Position numbers and translations under genes: made by a program. This document shows, piece by piece, positions 15,818 through 23,896 of a stretch of DNA of 64,000 bases. Under the pieces are notes generated by a model. The model saw only the letters and a program-made list of their open reading frames with translations. It searched no databases and was not told where the DNA came from. The DNA is taken from positions 1 to 64,000 of the forward strand of contig NZ_CAACUY010000005.1 in assembly GCF_900659615.1 (NCBI RefSeq). The letters are read 5' to 3'. Every line of letters starts with the position of its first letter. Position 1 is the stretch's first letter. Source of the DNA: Actinomadura fibrosa. Lineage in GTDB: Bacteria; Actinomycetota; Actinomycetes; Streptosporangiales; Streptosporangiaceae.

Positions 15818-18800
15818 ATGGGCGCCATGGGGCGTCCGGAGAATCCTCTCGACCCGAGCGCGGGTCCGGTCGAGCAGTTCGCCTTCGCGTTGCGGAAGCT
15901 GCGCAACGAGGCGGGCCGTCCGACCTACCGCGAACTGGCGCGCCGCAGCGGGTTCTCGGCGACCGCGCTGACGGCGGCCGCGCGCGGCGACCGGTTGCCG
16001 AGCGCAGCCGTCGCGGCGGCGTTTGCCGAGGCGTGCGGCGGCGAACGGGAGGAGTGGCAGCGCCGCTGGCAGGAGGCCGCCGACGCGGTGGCGGCGGTCG
16101 AGAGCGCCACGGCGCCAGGGGCACGCCTTTCGCCATATCCAGGACTGGCCGCCTTCGAGGAGGAGGACGCGGATCGGTTCTTCGGCCGGGAATCCCTGGT
16201 CACCGATCTGGTGGAGCAGCTCGGGCAGAGCCGGTTCGTCGCGGTCGTCGGGCCGTCGGGCAGCGGGAAGTCCTCACTGCTGCGCGCGGGTGTCATCCCT
16301 GCGGTGCGTGCCGGTCTGCGTCCGGACGAGGGGCCGGTGAGCTGCGTTTCGCTGACACCGGGATCGGCGCCGATGGCCGCTCTGAAGGCCGCGCTCGCCG
16401 CGGACGGACCGGAGGCCCCCGACGAGCGGCTGGTGGTGGTCGACCAGTTCGAGGAAGTGTTCACCCTCTGCGGCGATCCCGCTGACCGCGCGGCCTTCAT
16501 CGACGCGCTCCTGCCGGACGAGCACGCGGACCCGCCGATGCGGGTGATGATCGCCCTGCGCGGGGACTACTACGGCCACTGCGCCGGATACCGCCGGCTC
16601 GCCGCGGCCCTGCGCGCCGCCAGCGTGCTGGTCGCGCCGATGACCGCGGCCGAGCTGCGCGAGGCGATCGTGAAGCCGGCCGCCCGCGAGGACGTGACCG
16701 CGCAGCCCGCGCTGGTCGCCACCGTGATCGCCGAGGCCGGGGACGAGCCCGGGATGCTGCCGCTCGTCTCGCACGCCCTGCGCGAGACCTGGCTGCGGCG
16801 GCGCGGCAAGGCCCTGACGCTGGACGCCTACCAGGCCGCCGGCGGCATCCACGGGGCGATCGCGCGCACCGCCGAGGAGCTCTACGAGTCCCTGTCGGAC
16901 GGGCAACGGGACCTGACCCGGCGGCTGCTGCTGCGCCTGATCGCCATCGGTGAGGACGCCCAGGTCGCGCGCCGCCCGATGCGCCGCGCCGACCTCCCCG
17001 GCGGCGAGGACGACGACCTGCGCGTCGTCCTCGATCTGCTGGCCGCAGCCCGGCTCGTCACCCTCGACCGGGACCTGGTCCAGCTGGCCCACGAAGCGCT
17101 CATCACCGCCTGGCCCCGGCTGCACGAGTGGGTGGACGGCGACCGCGACGGCATGCGGATCCACCAGCTGCTCGCCGAGGCCGCCCGGTCCTGGCGCGAC
17201 CTGGACGGCGACGCCGGGGCGCTGTACCGGGGAACACGGCTGGCCACCGCCCGCGAGTGGGCCGAACGCGCCGGCACGGACCTGACGGACGTCGAGCGTG
17301 CGTTCCTGGACGCCAGCACCGCCGCCGAGGACGCCGAGCGGCAGGCCGCACGGCGGCGGGCCCGGCGGCTGCGCGTCCTGGCGACGGCCATGGCCGTGCT
17401 GCTGATCGTCGCGACCGCCGCCGGAGCCGTCGCCGAACGCCAGCGCCGCCTGGCCGACCAGCGGCTGCACCAGTCCCGGTCCCGCGAGCTCGCCGCCCAG
17501 GCCCGCGTCCTCGCACCGGCCGACCAGGAGGCGGGACTGCGGCTGGCGGCGCGGGCGTACCGGCTCGCACCGACCGTCGAAGCCCGCAGCGCCCTGCTCA
17601 GCATCGCCGGAGCACCGGGGAGCGGGATGCGGCTGATCGGCCCCGGCGAACCGGTGCACGCGATGGCTTTCAGCCCGGACGGCAGGACGCTCGCCACCGG
17701 CGGAGGCGGCCCCGTCCGGCTGTGGGACACGGTCAGCGGACGCCTTCTGACGACGTTCCGGCAGGAAGGCGTCTGGTCGCTGGCCTTCAGCGCGGACGCA
17801 CGGCTGCTGGCCATCGGTGACGACGGGGGCGGGGTCAGCGTCTGGGACGTCGCCCACCGCAACCGGCGGCAGACGACCCGGCTCCTTGACGACCCGGTGG
17901 AGGCGGTGGCGTTCGATCCGACAGCGCGGATGATCGCCGCGGGTGCGGTCACCACTCATCCGGGCAGGTTCGGTCAGGTGACCGTGTGGGAGCCGGGCAA
18001 CGGCCGCACGAGGACGTACCGCGGTGAGCGCACCGTCGCCCGACTCGGCGCCGAGCAGGGCGATTGGCTGCGCACCGGAAGGTCGGAGTTCCCCTTCGCG
18101 CTGTTCGCCGGTTACAGCAGGGACGGCCGGACGCAGGTCGAGACCCGGTTCACCGTGGACTCGCGCGCCGCCGAGAAGTCGCAGCCCGATACGGGCGCGG
18201 AGGTGGTGGTCAGGCGACCGGGCGCCACCGAGTGGCGCATGTACATGTCCTTCGACGGCGCATGGGCGCTGGATCCCGAGGGCCGTGTCCTCTTCGTCGG
18301 CGCGGGCACCGGCGAGATCACCGCATGGAACCTGGTCCGCCGGTCCCGCCTCGCCGCTTTCCCCGGGGTCGCCGCCGCCGTCGAGACCATGACGGTCAGC
18401 CGGGACGGTCGCATGCTCGCCACCGCCAGCGAGAACGGTGACGTCACCGTCCACGACCGCCGGCGGATGCCGCTGCTCGGCCATACCGGCACGGTCGAGT
18501 CCGTCGTCTACAGCCCCGACGGTCGCACCATCGCGTCCGCGGGCGACTCCACGGTGACGCTGTGGGACCCGGTCGGGCGCCGACCGCGCGCGGCCCTCGC
18601 CTCCACCGGCAAGAGGACGCCGGTCCGGGCCGTCGCCTACAGCCCCGACGGTCGGGTGCTCGCGACAGGGGACGAATACGGCACGGTGCGGCTGTGGGAG
18701 CCCGCGACCGGGAGAACGATCAAGACGCTCCACTCGACGGACGAGTCCGTGACGGCCTACGACCCCGAGACCATGGAACCGCTCCCGCAGGCGAGCCGGC

Positions 18801-19411
18801 TGACCTTCAGTTCCGACGGCGGCATGGTCGCCGCAACCTTCGATCAGGGCCGGGTCAGGTGGGACGCCCGTACGGGCACCGCCTACAAGTTGGACGAATG
18901 CTCCGAGAGCTGGGAGTTCGACCCGCGCCAGGACCGGATCATCTGCTTCGACGACCGGACCGTCGCGTCCCGGCTCCCTACCAGGACACCGCTCAAGGGG
19001 GAGCCGTACGAGTCATCGCCCGACCCTGGGGATCCCGGCTTCTTCAGCCCGGACGGGCGGTTCCTGGCCGTTCTCGGGCGACCCGAGGCGAACAGTCAGT
19101 TCCAGCTCTGGGACACCGGACGCCGCAAGAAGATCACAGCGCTGCCGCAGTTCGCGCGTCCTGCCAGGGCCGTGGCGATCGGTCCGGAGGGACGGCTGCT
19201 CGCCATCGCGGGCGCGGACAACACCATCACCCTGTGGGACCTTCACCGCGAGGAACTCTGGGCGACGCTCACGGGCGATGGCAAGACCGTCACCAGCCTC
19301 GCGTTCAGCCCCGACGGCAGCACTCTCGCATCCGGGAACGCCAGCCACATGGTCACTCTGTGGCCGCTCGACACCACCGCCACCGTCCAGGCGCTCACTT
19401 CCCCGAACTGA
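15818..19411 (+). CDS. HTH-nSTAND1 NTPase-transmembrane-WD40 protein
   Basis: 1197 residues; ATG 15827 is an alternative start. Domains in order: an XRE-like HTH (about 18-65, TYRELARRSGFSATALTAAARG); an nSTAND1 NTPase with Walker A GPSGSGKSS at 145-153, Walker B LVVVDQFEE at 205-213 and the family mark AHEALITAWPRL at 424-435; a basic patch and one TM helix (about 519-538, ATAMAVLLIVATAAGAVA); then a WD40 propeller of many blades from about 610 to the end (AFSPDGRTLATG, VRLWD, TLWDL repeated). STAND proteins are nucleotide-switched scaffolds. This layout is common in actinomycetes and is proposed for signalling or conflict, with the ligand recognised by WD40. Confidence 0.93.
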   Translation: MGAMGRPENPLDPSAGPVEQFAFALRKLRNEAGRPTYRELARRSGFSATALTAAARGDRLPSAAVAAAFAEACGGEREEWQRRWQEAADAVAAVESATAPGARLSPYPGLAAFEEEDADRFFGRESLVTDLVEQLGQSRFVAVVGPSGSGKSSLLRAGVIPAVRAGLRPDEGPVSCVSLTPGSAPMAALKAALAADGPEAPDERLVVVDQFEEVFTLCGDPADRAAFIDALLPDEHADPPMRVMIALRGDYYGHCAGYRRLAAALRAASVLVAPMTAAELREAIVKPAAREDVTAQPALVATVIAEAGDEPGMLPLVSHALRETWLRRRGKALTLDAYQAAGGIHGAIARTAEELYESLSDGQRDLTRRLLLRLIAIGEDAQVARRPMRRADLPGGEDDDLRVVLDLLAAARLVTLDRDLVQLAHEALITAWPRLHEWVDGDRDGMRIHQLLAEAARSWRDLDGDAGALYRGTRLATAREWAERAGTDLTDVERAFLDASTAAEDAERQAARRRARRLRVLATAMAVLLIVATAAGAVAERQRRLADQRLHQSRSRELAAQARVLAPADQEAGLRLAARAYRLAPTVEARSALLSIAGAPGSGMRLIGPGEPVHAMAFSPDGRTLATGGGGPVRLWDTVSGRLLTTFRQEGVWSLAFSADARLLAIGDDGGGVSVWDVAHRNRRQTTRLLDDPVEAVAFDPTARMIAAGAVTTHPGRFGQVTVWEPGNGRTRTYRGERTVARLGAEQGDWLRTGRSEFPFALFAGYSRDGRTQVETRFTVDSRAAEKSQPDTGAEVVVRRPGATEWRMYMSFDGAWALDPEGRVLFVGAGTGEITAWNLVRRSRLAAFPGVAAAVETMTVSRDGRMLATASENGDVTVHDRRRMPLLGHTGTVESVVYSPDGRTIASAGDSTVTLWDPVGRRPRAALASTGKRTPVRAVAYSPDGRVLATGDEYGTVRLWEPATGRTIKTLHSTDESVTAYDPETMEPLPQASRLTFSSDGGMVAATFDQGRVRWDARTGTAYKLDECSESWEFDPRQDRIICFDDRTVASRLPTRTPLKGEPYESSPDPGDPGFFSPDGRFLAVLGRPEANSQFQLWDTGRRKKITALPQFARPARAVAIGPEGRLLAIAGADNTITLWDLHREELWATLTGDGKTVTSLAFSPDGSTLASGNASHMVTLWPLDTTATVQALTSPN

Positions 19412-19446
19412 CGGTACTTTCGCGAATCGCCCAGCGGCCCGTCAGC

Positions 19447-19522
19447 TGGTCTCCTCGGCAGGGATCGAACCTGCGGCTTCCGGCTTCGGAGGCCGGCGCT
19501 CTGTCCGCTGAGCTACGAGGAG
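19447..19522 (-). tRNA. tRNA-Arg, anticodon CCG
   Basis: A complete cloverleaf on the minus strand. The 7-bp acceptor stem CTCCTCG/CGAGGAG (19516-19522 with 19451-19457) is followed by a discriminator A and an encoded CCA (19447-19449). The anticodon loop CTCCGAA sits on a CCGGC/GCCGG stem, and the T-loop is GTTCGATCC. It decodes CGG. Tail-to-tail with the nSTAND gene and 32 bp downstream of tRNA-Cys. Confidence 0.97.
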
Positions 19523-19554
19523 GTGCCCCCGCCCCCGGGTGACGAGGGGCGGGG

Positions 19555-19629
19555 TGGAGACGCTGGTGGGACTCGAACCCACGTAAGACGGCTTTGCAGA
19601 CCGTCGCCTGGCCACTCGGCTACAGCGCC
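19555..19629 (-). tRNA. tRNA-Cys, anticodon GCA
   Basis: Acceptor stem GGCGCTG (19623-19629) pairs with CAGCGTC (19559-19565, one G-U). The discriminator is U, which is typical of tRNA-Cys, and CCA is encoded at 19555-19557. The anticodon loop is CTGCAAA and the T-loop GTTCGAGTC. It lies upstream of tRNA-Arg on the same strand. Confidence 0.97.
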
Positions 19630-19643
19630 ATGAGAAGAAGAAG

Positions 19644-19672
19644 GGCCGCCGTTCCGGTCACGGAGGGCGGCC
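19644..19672 (-). terminator. Stem-loop between a short ORF and tRNA-Cys
   Basis: GGCCGCC (19644-19650) pairs with GGCGGCC (19666-19672) across a 15-nt loop. On the minus strand the stem is followed by a pyrimidine-rich CTTCTTCTTCTC, which would suit a weak terminator or attenuator before tRNA-Cys. Confidence 0.4.
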
Positions 19673-19693
19673 GTCGCGCGAGTGCGCCAGGTG

Positions 19694-19762
19694 TCAGCGG
19701 GCCGTCCGCCGGAGGGACCGGGTACAGGTGCCGGTGCGGTGGTCGCGGCAGCGCTGGCTCAT
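19694..19762 (-). CDS. 22-residue Arg/Cys-rich short ORF upstream of tRNA-Cys and tRNA-Arg
   Basis: ATG 19762 stands behind a strong GGGAGGAG ribosome site, and the frame runs 22 codons to TGA. The peptide MSQRCRDHRTGTCTRSLRRT-AR has eight Arg and two Cys. Three of the Arg codons are CGG, the codon read by the downstream tRNA-Arg(CCG), and both Cys codons are read by the downstream tRNA-Cys(GCA). A possible promoter (TTGAAA-17-CAGTCT) lies upstream and a stem-loop follows. It may be a leader peptide or an independent small protein; its existence rests on the ribosome site and context only. Confidence 0.5.
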   Translation of the reverse strand: MSQRCRDHRTGTCTRSLRRTAR

Positions 19763-19794
19763 GGTCACTCCTCCCGTGTTCGGCGTCTGGGATG

Positions 19795-19823
19795 AGACTG
19801 CCCGGAACGCCCGACGGTTTCAA
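19795..19823 (-). promoter_or_regulatory. Predicted promoter for the short ORF/tRNA transcript
   Basis: On the minus strand TTGAAA (19818-19823) and CAGTCT (19795-19800) are spaced by 17 nt, a good sigma-70-like arrangement ending about 32 nt before the short ORF start. Confidence 0.45.
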
Positions 19824-19851
19824 CAGGTTTTTCTCGGTGAGGTCAGCCCCG

Positions 19852-19868
19852 TTTCCACTCAGTGGAAA
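19852..19868. promoter_or_regulatory. Perfect 17-bp palindrome upstream of the aldehyde dehydrogenase
   Basis: TTTCCACT-C-AGTGGAAA has 8-bp arms around a single base and lies 90 bp before the ATG at 19958. It is a strong operator candidate; no regulator gene is adjacent. Confidence 0.5.
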
Positions 19869-19957
19869 GGTGATGTTCCTGCGACCGCCTCCCGTGGCGA
19901 GGCTGGGGCGGGGACCTGCGCCCACTCACCGGGTCCCCCGCACCCCGAGGAGGAACG

Positions 19958-21415
19958 ATGGCGCTGCTCGAACCCGGTACCTGGTCCGGGAAGATCTTCG
20001 ATGGCGGCTGGACCGCCGGCGCGGGCGGCGTCTACGACGTCGTCGAGCCGGCGACCGGCGGCACGCTGGGCGTGCTCGGCCGCGCGGACGGCGCGGACGT
20101 GGCGCGGGCGGCGACGGCGGCCGCGGCGGCGCAGCTCGACTGGGCCGCCCGCCCCTACGAGGAGCGCGCGGCGATCCTGCGGCGGGCCGGGCGGCTGTTC
20201 GAGGACCACGCGGAGGAGATCCAGGGCTGGATCGTCCGGGAGGCGGGCTCGATCCCGCCGAAGGCGGAGCTGGAGACGCACTTCGTCGCGAACCTCTGCT
20301 ACGAGGCGGCGGCGCTGGCCTCGCATCCGCAGGGCCTCGTGCTGCCGTCGGCGCAGCCGCGCTGGAGCCTCGCGCGGCGCCGCCCGGCCGGGGTGGTCAG
20401 CGTGATCGCGCCGTTCAACTTCCCGCTGATCCTGTCGATGCGGTCGGTGGCCCCGGCGCTGGCGCTCGGCAACGCGGTGCTGCTCAAGCCGGACCCGCGG
20501 ACGGCGGTGTGCGGTGGCGTCGCGGTCGCGCGGGTGTTCGAGGAGGCGGGCCTGCCGGCCGGGCTGCTGCACGTCCTGCCCGGCGGGCTGGACGCGGGCG
20601 AGGCGGTCGTGGCGGCGCCCGAGGTGCGGGTGGTGTCGTTCACCGGCTCGACCCCGGCCGGACGCAAGATCGGCGAGGTGTGCGGGCGGCTGCTCAAGCG
20701 CGCGCACCTGGAGCTGGGCGGCAACAACGCGCTGATCGTCCTGCCGGGCGCGGACATCTCCAAGGCGGTGTCGGCGGGCGCGTGGGGCTCGTTCCTGCAC
20801 CAAGGGCAGATCTGCATGACGACCGGGCGGCACCTCGTCCACGAGAGCGTGCACGAGGAGTACGTCGCGGCGCTGGCGGACAAGGCGGACAAGCTGCCGG
20901 TCGGCGACCCGGCGGCCGGGCCGGTCGCGCTCGGGCCGATCATCGACGACAAGCAGCTCGCGCACGTGGACGGGCTGGTCCGCGACACCGTCGCGGCGGG
21001 CGCGCGGCTGGCGGCCGGCGGCACGCACGAGGGCCTGTTCTACCGTCCGACGGTGCTGGCGGACGTCACGCCGTCGATGCCCGCGTACGCGCAGGAGGTG
21101 TTCGGGCCGGTGGCGCCGGTGGTGCCGTTCGCGACGGCGGACGACGCGATCGCGCTGGCCCGCGACAGCGAGTACGGGCTGTCGCTCGGCATCCTCGGCG
21201 ATGTCGGCCAGGCCATGAAGATCGCCGACGCGGTCCCGACCGGGCTGGTCCACATCAACGACCAGACGGTGAACGACGAGCCGGTCATCCCGTTCGGGGG
21301 GCTCGCCGCCTCGGGCAACGGCTCGCGGTTCGGCGGCCCGGACGCCAACATCGAGGCGTTCACCGAGACGCAGTGGGTGACGATGCGCGGCGAGATCGCC
21401 CCGTACCCGTTCTGA
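19958..21415 (+). CDS. NAD(P)-dependent aldehyde dehydrogenase (benzaldehyde/vanillin dehydrogenase-like)
   Basis: 485 residues, normal length for the ALDH superfamily. Visible motifs: APFNFPLILS (151-160, conserved Asn in the oxyanion region), the cofactor loop FTGSTPAGRKIGE (228-240), the catalytic Glu in LELGGNN (251-257), the nucleophile Cys286 in GQICMTTGR, and the C-terminal PFGGLAASGNG. The closest pattern is the aromatic aldehyde branch that oxidises benzaldehyde or vanillin to the acid; substrate choice is inference. The GAGGAACG ribosome site and GC-rich codons are normal. A palindromic operator lies upstream and a strong bidirectional terminator follows. Confidence 0.93.
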   Translation: MALLEPGTWSGKIFDGGWTAGAGGVYDVVEPATGGTLGVLGRADGADVARAATAAAAAQLDWAARPYEERAAILRRAGRLFEDHAEEIQGWIVREAGSIPPKAELETHFVANLCYEAAALASHPQGLVLPSAQPRWSLARRRPAGVVSVIAPFNFPLILSMRSVAPALALGNAVLLKPDPRTAVCGGVAVARVFEEAGLPAGLLHVLPGGLDAGEAVVAAPEVRVVSFTGSTPAGRKIGEVCGRLLKRAHLELGGNNALIVLPGADISKAVSAGAWGSFLHQGQICMTTGRHLVHESVHEEYVAALADKADKLPVGDPAAGPVALGPIIDDKQLAHVDGLVRDTVAAGARLAAGGTHEGLFYRPTVLADVTPSMPAYAQEVFGPVAPVVPFATADDAIALARDSEYGLSLGILGDVGQAMKIADAVPTGLVHINDQTVNDEPVIPFGGLAASGNGSRFGGPDANIEAFTETQWVTMRGEIAPYPF

Positions 21416-21417
21416 CC

Positions 21418-21461
21418 GGACGGCGCTCAGGGGAGGCCCCGGCTCCTCCCCTGCGCCGTCC
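21418..21461. terminator. Strong bidirectional terminator
   Basis: GGACGGCG...AGGGGAGG (21418-21436) pairs with CCTCCCCT...CGCCGTCC (21445-21461), leaving an 8-nt loop and one small internal bulge. It fills the gap between the convergent aldehyde dehydrogenase and LRR genes. Confidence 0.85.
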
Positions 21462-22256
21462 TCAGACGTGGACGACGCAGCCGCGCTTCTCCAGCGTGCC
21501 GATGAGCGGGTCTTCGGGATGCAGGGCGGGGTTCCAGCGCAGGTCGAGCCGTTCGAGGCCCGGCAGGTCGGCGAGCCAGGCGGGTAGTTCGCGCAGGCCG
21601 TTGGCGCGCAGGTCGAGCTGGCGCAGCGACTCCAGCCGGCGGAGGGCGGGCGGTAGGGCGGTCAGAGCGTTGCGCCGCAGGTCGAGGACGCGCAGCTCGG
21701 CCAGCTCGCCGATGCCTTCGGGGAGCGCGGTGAGGCGGTTGCCGTCGAGGTGCAGCTCCCGCAGCCGTGCGAACCCGGCGATCGATTCGGGCAGCGCGGT
21801 CAGCGCGGCGTGCATGACGCGCAGTTCGCGGAGCGCGCGCAGGCTTCCGATCTGATCGGGCAGCGCCGGGAGGGGGTTGCCGCCAGCGTTGAGGTAGACG
21901 AGGGCGCCGAGTTCTCCGATGTCGTCCGGGAGGCGGGGCAGGCGCAGGTCGGCCGCGTACAGGTAGCGCAGGTGGCGCAGTTCCCCCAGGCCCTCCGGGA
22001 GCCGCGGCAGGGGGTTGCCGCTGAGGTCCAGCACGCGCAGCAGCGGCGAGCCGCCGACGGGAGGGAGCTCGGTCAGCCGGTTGTTGTCGGCGTAGAGCTC
22101 CTCCAGTGCCGGCGCGGAGGCGAGCCCTGCGGGCAACGCGCTCAGCAGGTTCTCTCCGGCGTCGAAGACGCGGAGCTTGCCCCACTCCCCCGTGAACTTC
22201 GGGAGCCGGGTCAGTCCTCGTCCGCGCGCTCGGTACTCGCCGTCGATCTCCCGCAC
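21462..22256 (-). CDS. Leucine-rich repeat protein
   Basis: 264 residues from GTG 22256, made almost wholly of about nine to ten 23-residue LRR units with the consensus LPxxLGxLxxLRxLxLxxNxLxxLP (for example LRVLDLSGNPLPRLP, LRELHLDGNRLTALP, LRVLDLRRNALTALP). This is the ROCO/Shoc2-like bacterial LRR type. There is no signal peptide, TM helix or extra domain, so it is a free cytoplasmic solenoid, probably a protein-binding scaffold. The last unit ends PEDPLIGTLEKRGCVVHV, a capping segment seen in STM/WGR-linked LRR proteins. A longer upstream extension is unlikely because it crosses an inverted-repeat element. Confidence 0.85.
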   Translation of the reverse strand: MREIDGEYRARGRGLTRLPKFTGEWGKLRVFDAGENLLSALPAGLASAPALEELYADNNRLTELPPVGGSPLLRVLDLSGNPLPRLPEGLGELRHLRYLYAADLRLPRLPDDIGELGALVYLNAGGNPLPALPDQIGSLRALRELRVMHAALTALPESIAGFARLRELHLDGNRLTALPEGIGELAELRVLDLRRNALTALPPALRRLESLRQLDLRANGLRELPAWLADLPGLERLDLRWNPALHPEDPLIGTLEKRGCVVHV

Positions 22257-22281
22257 GGCCCCGAGGGTAGACCCGTGTCCA

Positions 22282-22446
22282 AGGGCGTGTCTCGAAGTCG
22301 GCGCCCGTAGCGAGCGGCGTCCAGGTGCGTGCATCGTGGGGGCGGAGGAGGGAGTCGGCCCGGTGTTGGCCGTCGACCGACGACAACCCCGCGAGGTGCG
22401 TGCCTGGGCGTCGCGCAGTAGGGCAGTCGACTTCGAGACGCGCCCT
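22282..22446. mobile_element. MITE-like element, 165 bp with 19-bp terminal inverted repeats
   Basis: AGGGCGTGTCTCGAAGTCG (22282-22300) is repeated in inverted form at 22428-22446 with one mismatch. The interior has no gene but contains a repeated GGTGCGTGC near 22327 and 22395. Terminal repeats plus a short non-coding core suggest a miniature element mobilised by a transposase elsewhere in the genome; no clear target duplication is visible. The right end touches the stop codon of the neighbouring small gene. Confidence 0.55.
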
Positions 22447-22708
22447 AGGCGCCCGTGGCCATCTCGGCGGGACGGACGGCCGTCTCGCGCAGCCAGCGGC
22501 GCTGGCGGGCCGTGTACCGGGAGCCGGCCGGGACGGGCACGGCGGCGCTGCCGGTGTGGTCGGCCTGCTCGTCGCCGGGCTCGATCACCAGCTTCTCCTG
22601 GAGCGGCGGCCAGCGGAGCGTGATCCGGCGCCCGCACGTCGGGCACGCCCACTCCTCGCGGCCCGATGCGTCGGCCCTGACCATCAGCATCTCGTGCGCG
22701 TCCTGCAA
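22445..22708 (-). CDS. Small CPTC zinc-knuckle hypothetical protein
   Basis: 87 residues from TTG 22708, chosen because GAGGAGG lies 6 nt upstream; an internal ATG six codons later is an alternative. The only clear motif is EEWACPTCGRRITLRWPP (about 19-36), a single CxxC knuckle. The middle is acidic (EPGDEQADHTG) and the C-terminus basic (RYTARQRRWLRETAVRP). It may pair with a second subunit or bind metal as a dimer. The function is unknown. Its stop codon coincides with the end of the MITE-like repeat. Confidence 0.62.
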   Translation of the reverse strand: MQDAHEMLMVRADASGREEWACPTCGRRITLRWPPLQEKLVIEPGDEQADHTGSAAVPVPAGSRYTARQRRWLRETAVRPAEMATGA

Positions 22709-22803
22709 GGCCGGCCTCCTCGACGGCCGGGTTCCGGGTCCCCGCCCCCTCGGCGGACCCTTGACCCCGGGTTCACCCCACCCCATTGCCCTTGGCGGCG
22801 TCA

Positions 22804-23796
22804 TTAAACGGCTTCGCCCGGTTTGACCTGCGCGGACGTTCCGCGTGGCGTCCGCAGGGCGTCCCGCACGGCCGCGCCGATCTCCGCGACCGCCTCGGCG
22901 GGGCGCCGCGCGAACGAGCCCCAGCCGAGGAAGCCGTGGTCCAGCCCCGTCCCGGTGATCAGCGTCACCGGGACGCCCGCAGCCCGCAGCCGGTCCGCGT
23001 GCTCCTCGGCCTGCGGGCGCAGCCGGTCGTACTCCGCCGTGGCGATCACGGCGGGCGGCAGGCCGCGCGGGTCGGGGTCCAGGAGCGGCGACACGTCCGG
23101 ACGGGTGCGGTTGGCGCCGCGCAGGTAGAGCTCCAGGACGCGGCCGACGCCGGACGGCGGGAACTCCAGCCCGTCCGGATCGGGCAGGGCGGGGGGCTCC
23201 TCCCGCAGGTCCAGCGCCGGGTAGAGCAGCACCTGGAGGACCGGCCGAGCGGGACCCGCGGCGCGCAGCCGGGACGCGGCGACCGCGGCGAGCTGCCCGC
23301 CCGCGCTGTCGCCCGCCACCCCGACGCGGGCCGGGTCCAGCCCGAGGTCGTCCGCGTGCGCCGCGACCCAGCGCATCGCGGCGACGGCGTCGTCCACCGC
23401 CGCGGGGAAGGGGTGCTCGGGCGGCCTGCGGTAGTCCACCGACACCCAGGCGACGCTGCTCGCCACCGCCAGCGCTCGGACCACCGGGTCGTAGCTCTCG
23501 ATGTCGCCCAGCGCCCACCCGCCGCCGTGGAAGTACACCAGTCCCGGGACGGGCCGGTCGCTCGCGGGACGGTACGACCGTGCGGCCCGCGGCCCGGCCG
23601 GTCCGTCGACCTGGAGGTCCTCGACCACGCCGACCGGTGGGCGGGGGCATCGGGCGAGGTCGTCGGCGTGCTCGCGGCGTGCGTCGTCGATCGTCCGGCG
23701 CCGCGCGGGACCAGGCACGGCGGAATTGGGCACCGCGGAATCGGCCGCCGCCAGGCGGCCGCGCATGTACGCCAGGTACTCGGGATCGCGGCCCAT
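22804..23796 (-). CDS. Alpha/beta hydrolase, hormone-sensitive lipase (HSL) family esterase
   Basis: 330 residues from ATG 23796 with GGGAG upstream. The oxyanion motif HGGGW (90-94) and nucleophile elbow GDSAGG (162-167, Ser164) define the HSL/GDXG family. The acid is probably in the TAEYDRLRPQAE region and the His in GLDHGFLGWG near the C-terminus. Likely a cytoplasmic carboxylesterase. Its promoter region is shared with the divergent erm leader transcript, so a role in macrolide ester cleavage is conceivable but speculative. Confidence 0.9.
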   Translation of the reverse strand: MGRDPEYLAYMRGRLAAADSAVPNSAVPGPARRRTIDDARREHADDLARCPRPPVGVVEDLQVDGPAGPRAARSYRPASDRPVPGLVYFHGGGWALGDIESYDPVVRALAVASSVAWVSVDYRRPPEHPFPAAVDDAVAAMRWVAAHADDLGLDPARVGVAGDSAGGQLAAVAASRLRAAGPARPVLQVLLYPALDLREEPPALPDPDGLEFPPSGVGRVLELYLRGANRTRPDVSPLLDPDPRGLPPAVIATAEYDRLRPQAEEHADRLRAAGVPVTLITGTGLDHGFLGWGSFARRPAEAVAEIGAAVRDALRTPRGTSAQVKPGEAV

Positions 23797-23852
23797 GACA
23801 CTCCCAGCCTGCCGGACGGTCGACGCGACGCGACGCCAGCCTACGGCGCCGG

Positions 23853-23889
23853 AAAACCGGTTGGAGAGGCGCGGCCCGCCCCCTACGAT
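23853..23889 (+). promoter_or_regulatory. WhiB7-like promoter of the erm leader
   Basis: A -35 TTGGAG (23861-23866) and a -10 TACGAT (23884-23889) are spaced by 17 nt. An AAAA tract and CCGG stand directly before the -35, as in WhiB7-dependent promoters, which carry an AT-rich patch just upstream of a TTGNNN hexamer. The -10 lies 7 nt before an ATG, so the transcript would be leaderless. Confidence 0.6.
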
Positions 23890-23896
23890 CGCCCGC

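Noticed and set aside
16274..18733. A long open frame of over 800 codons on the minus strand across the nSTAND gene
   Set aside because: High GC makes antisense frames stay open; it has no domain, no ribosome site and the plus-strand frame shows all nSTAND and WD40 motifs.
17640..19400. Repeated SPDG/LWD coding units as DNA repeats
   Set aside because: They are WD40 blades with diverged codons, not a recent DNA repeat.
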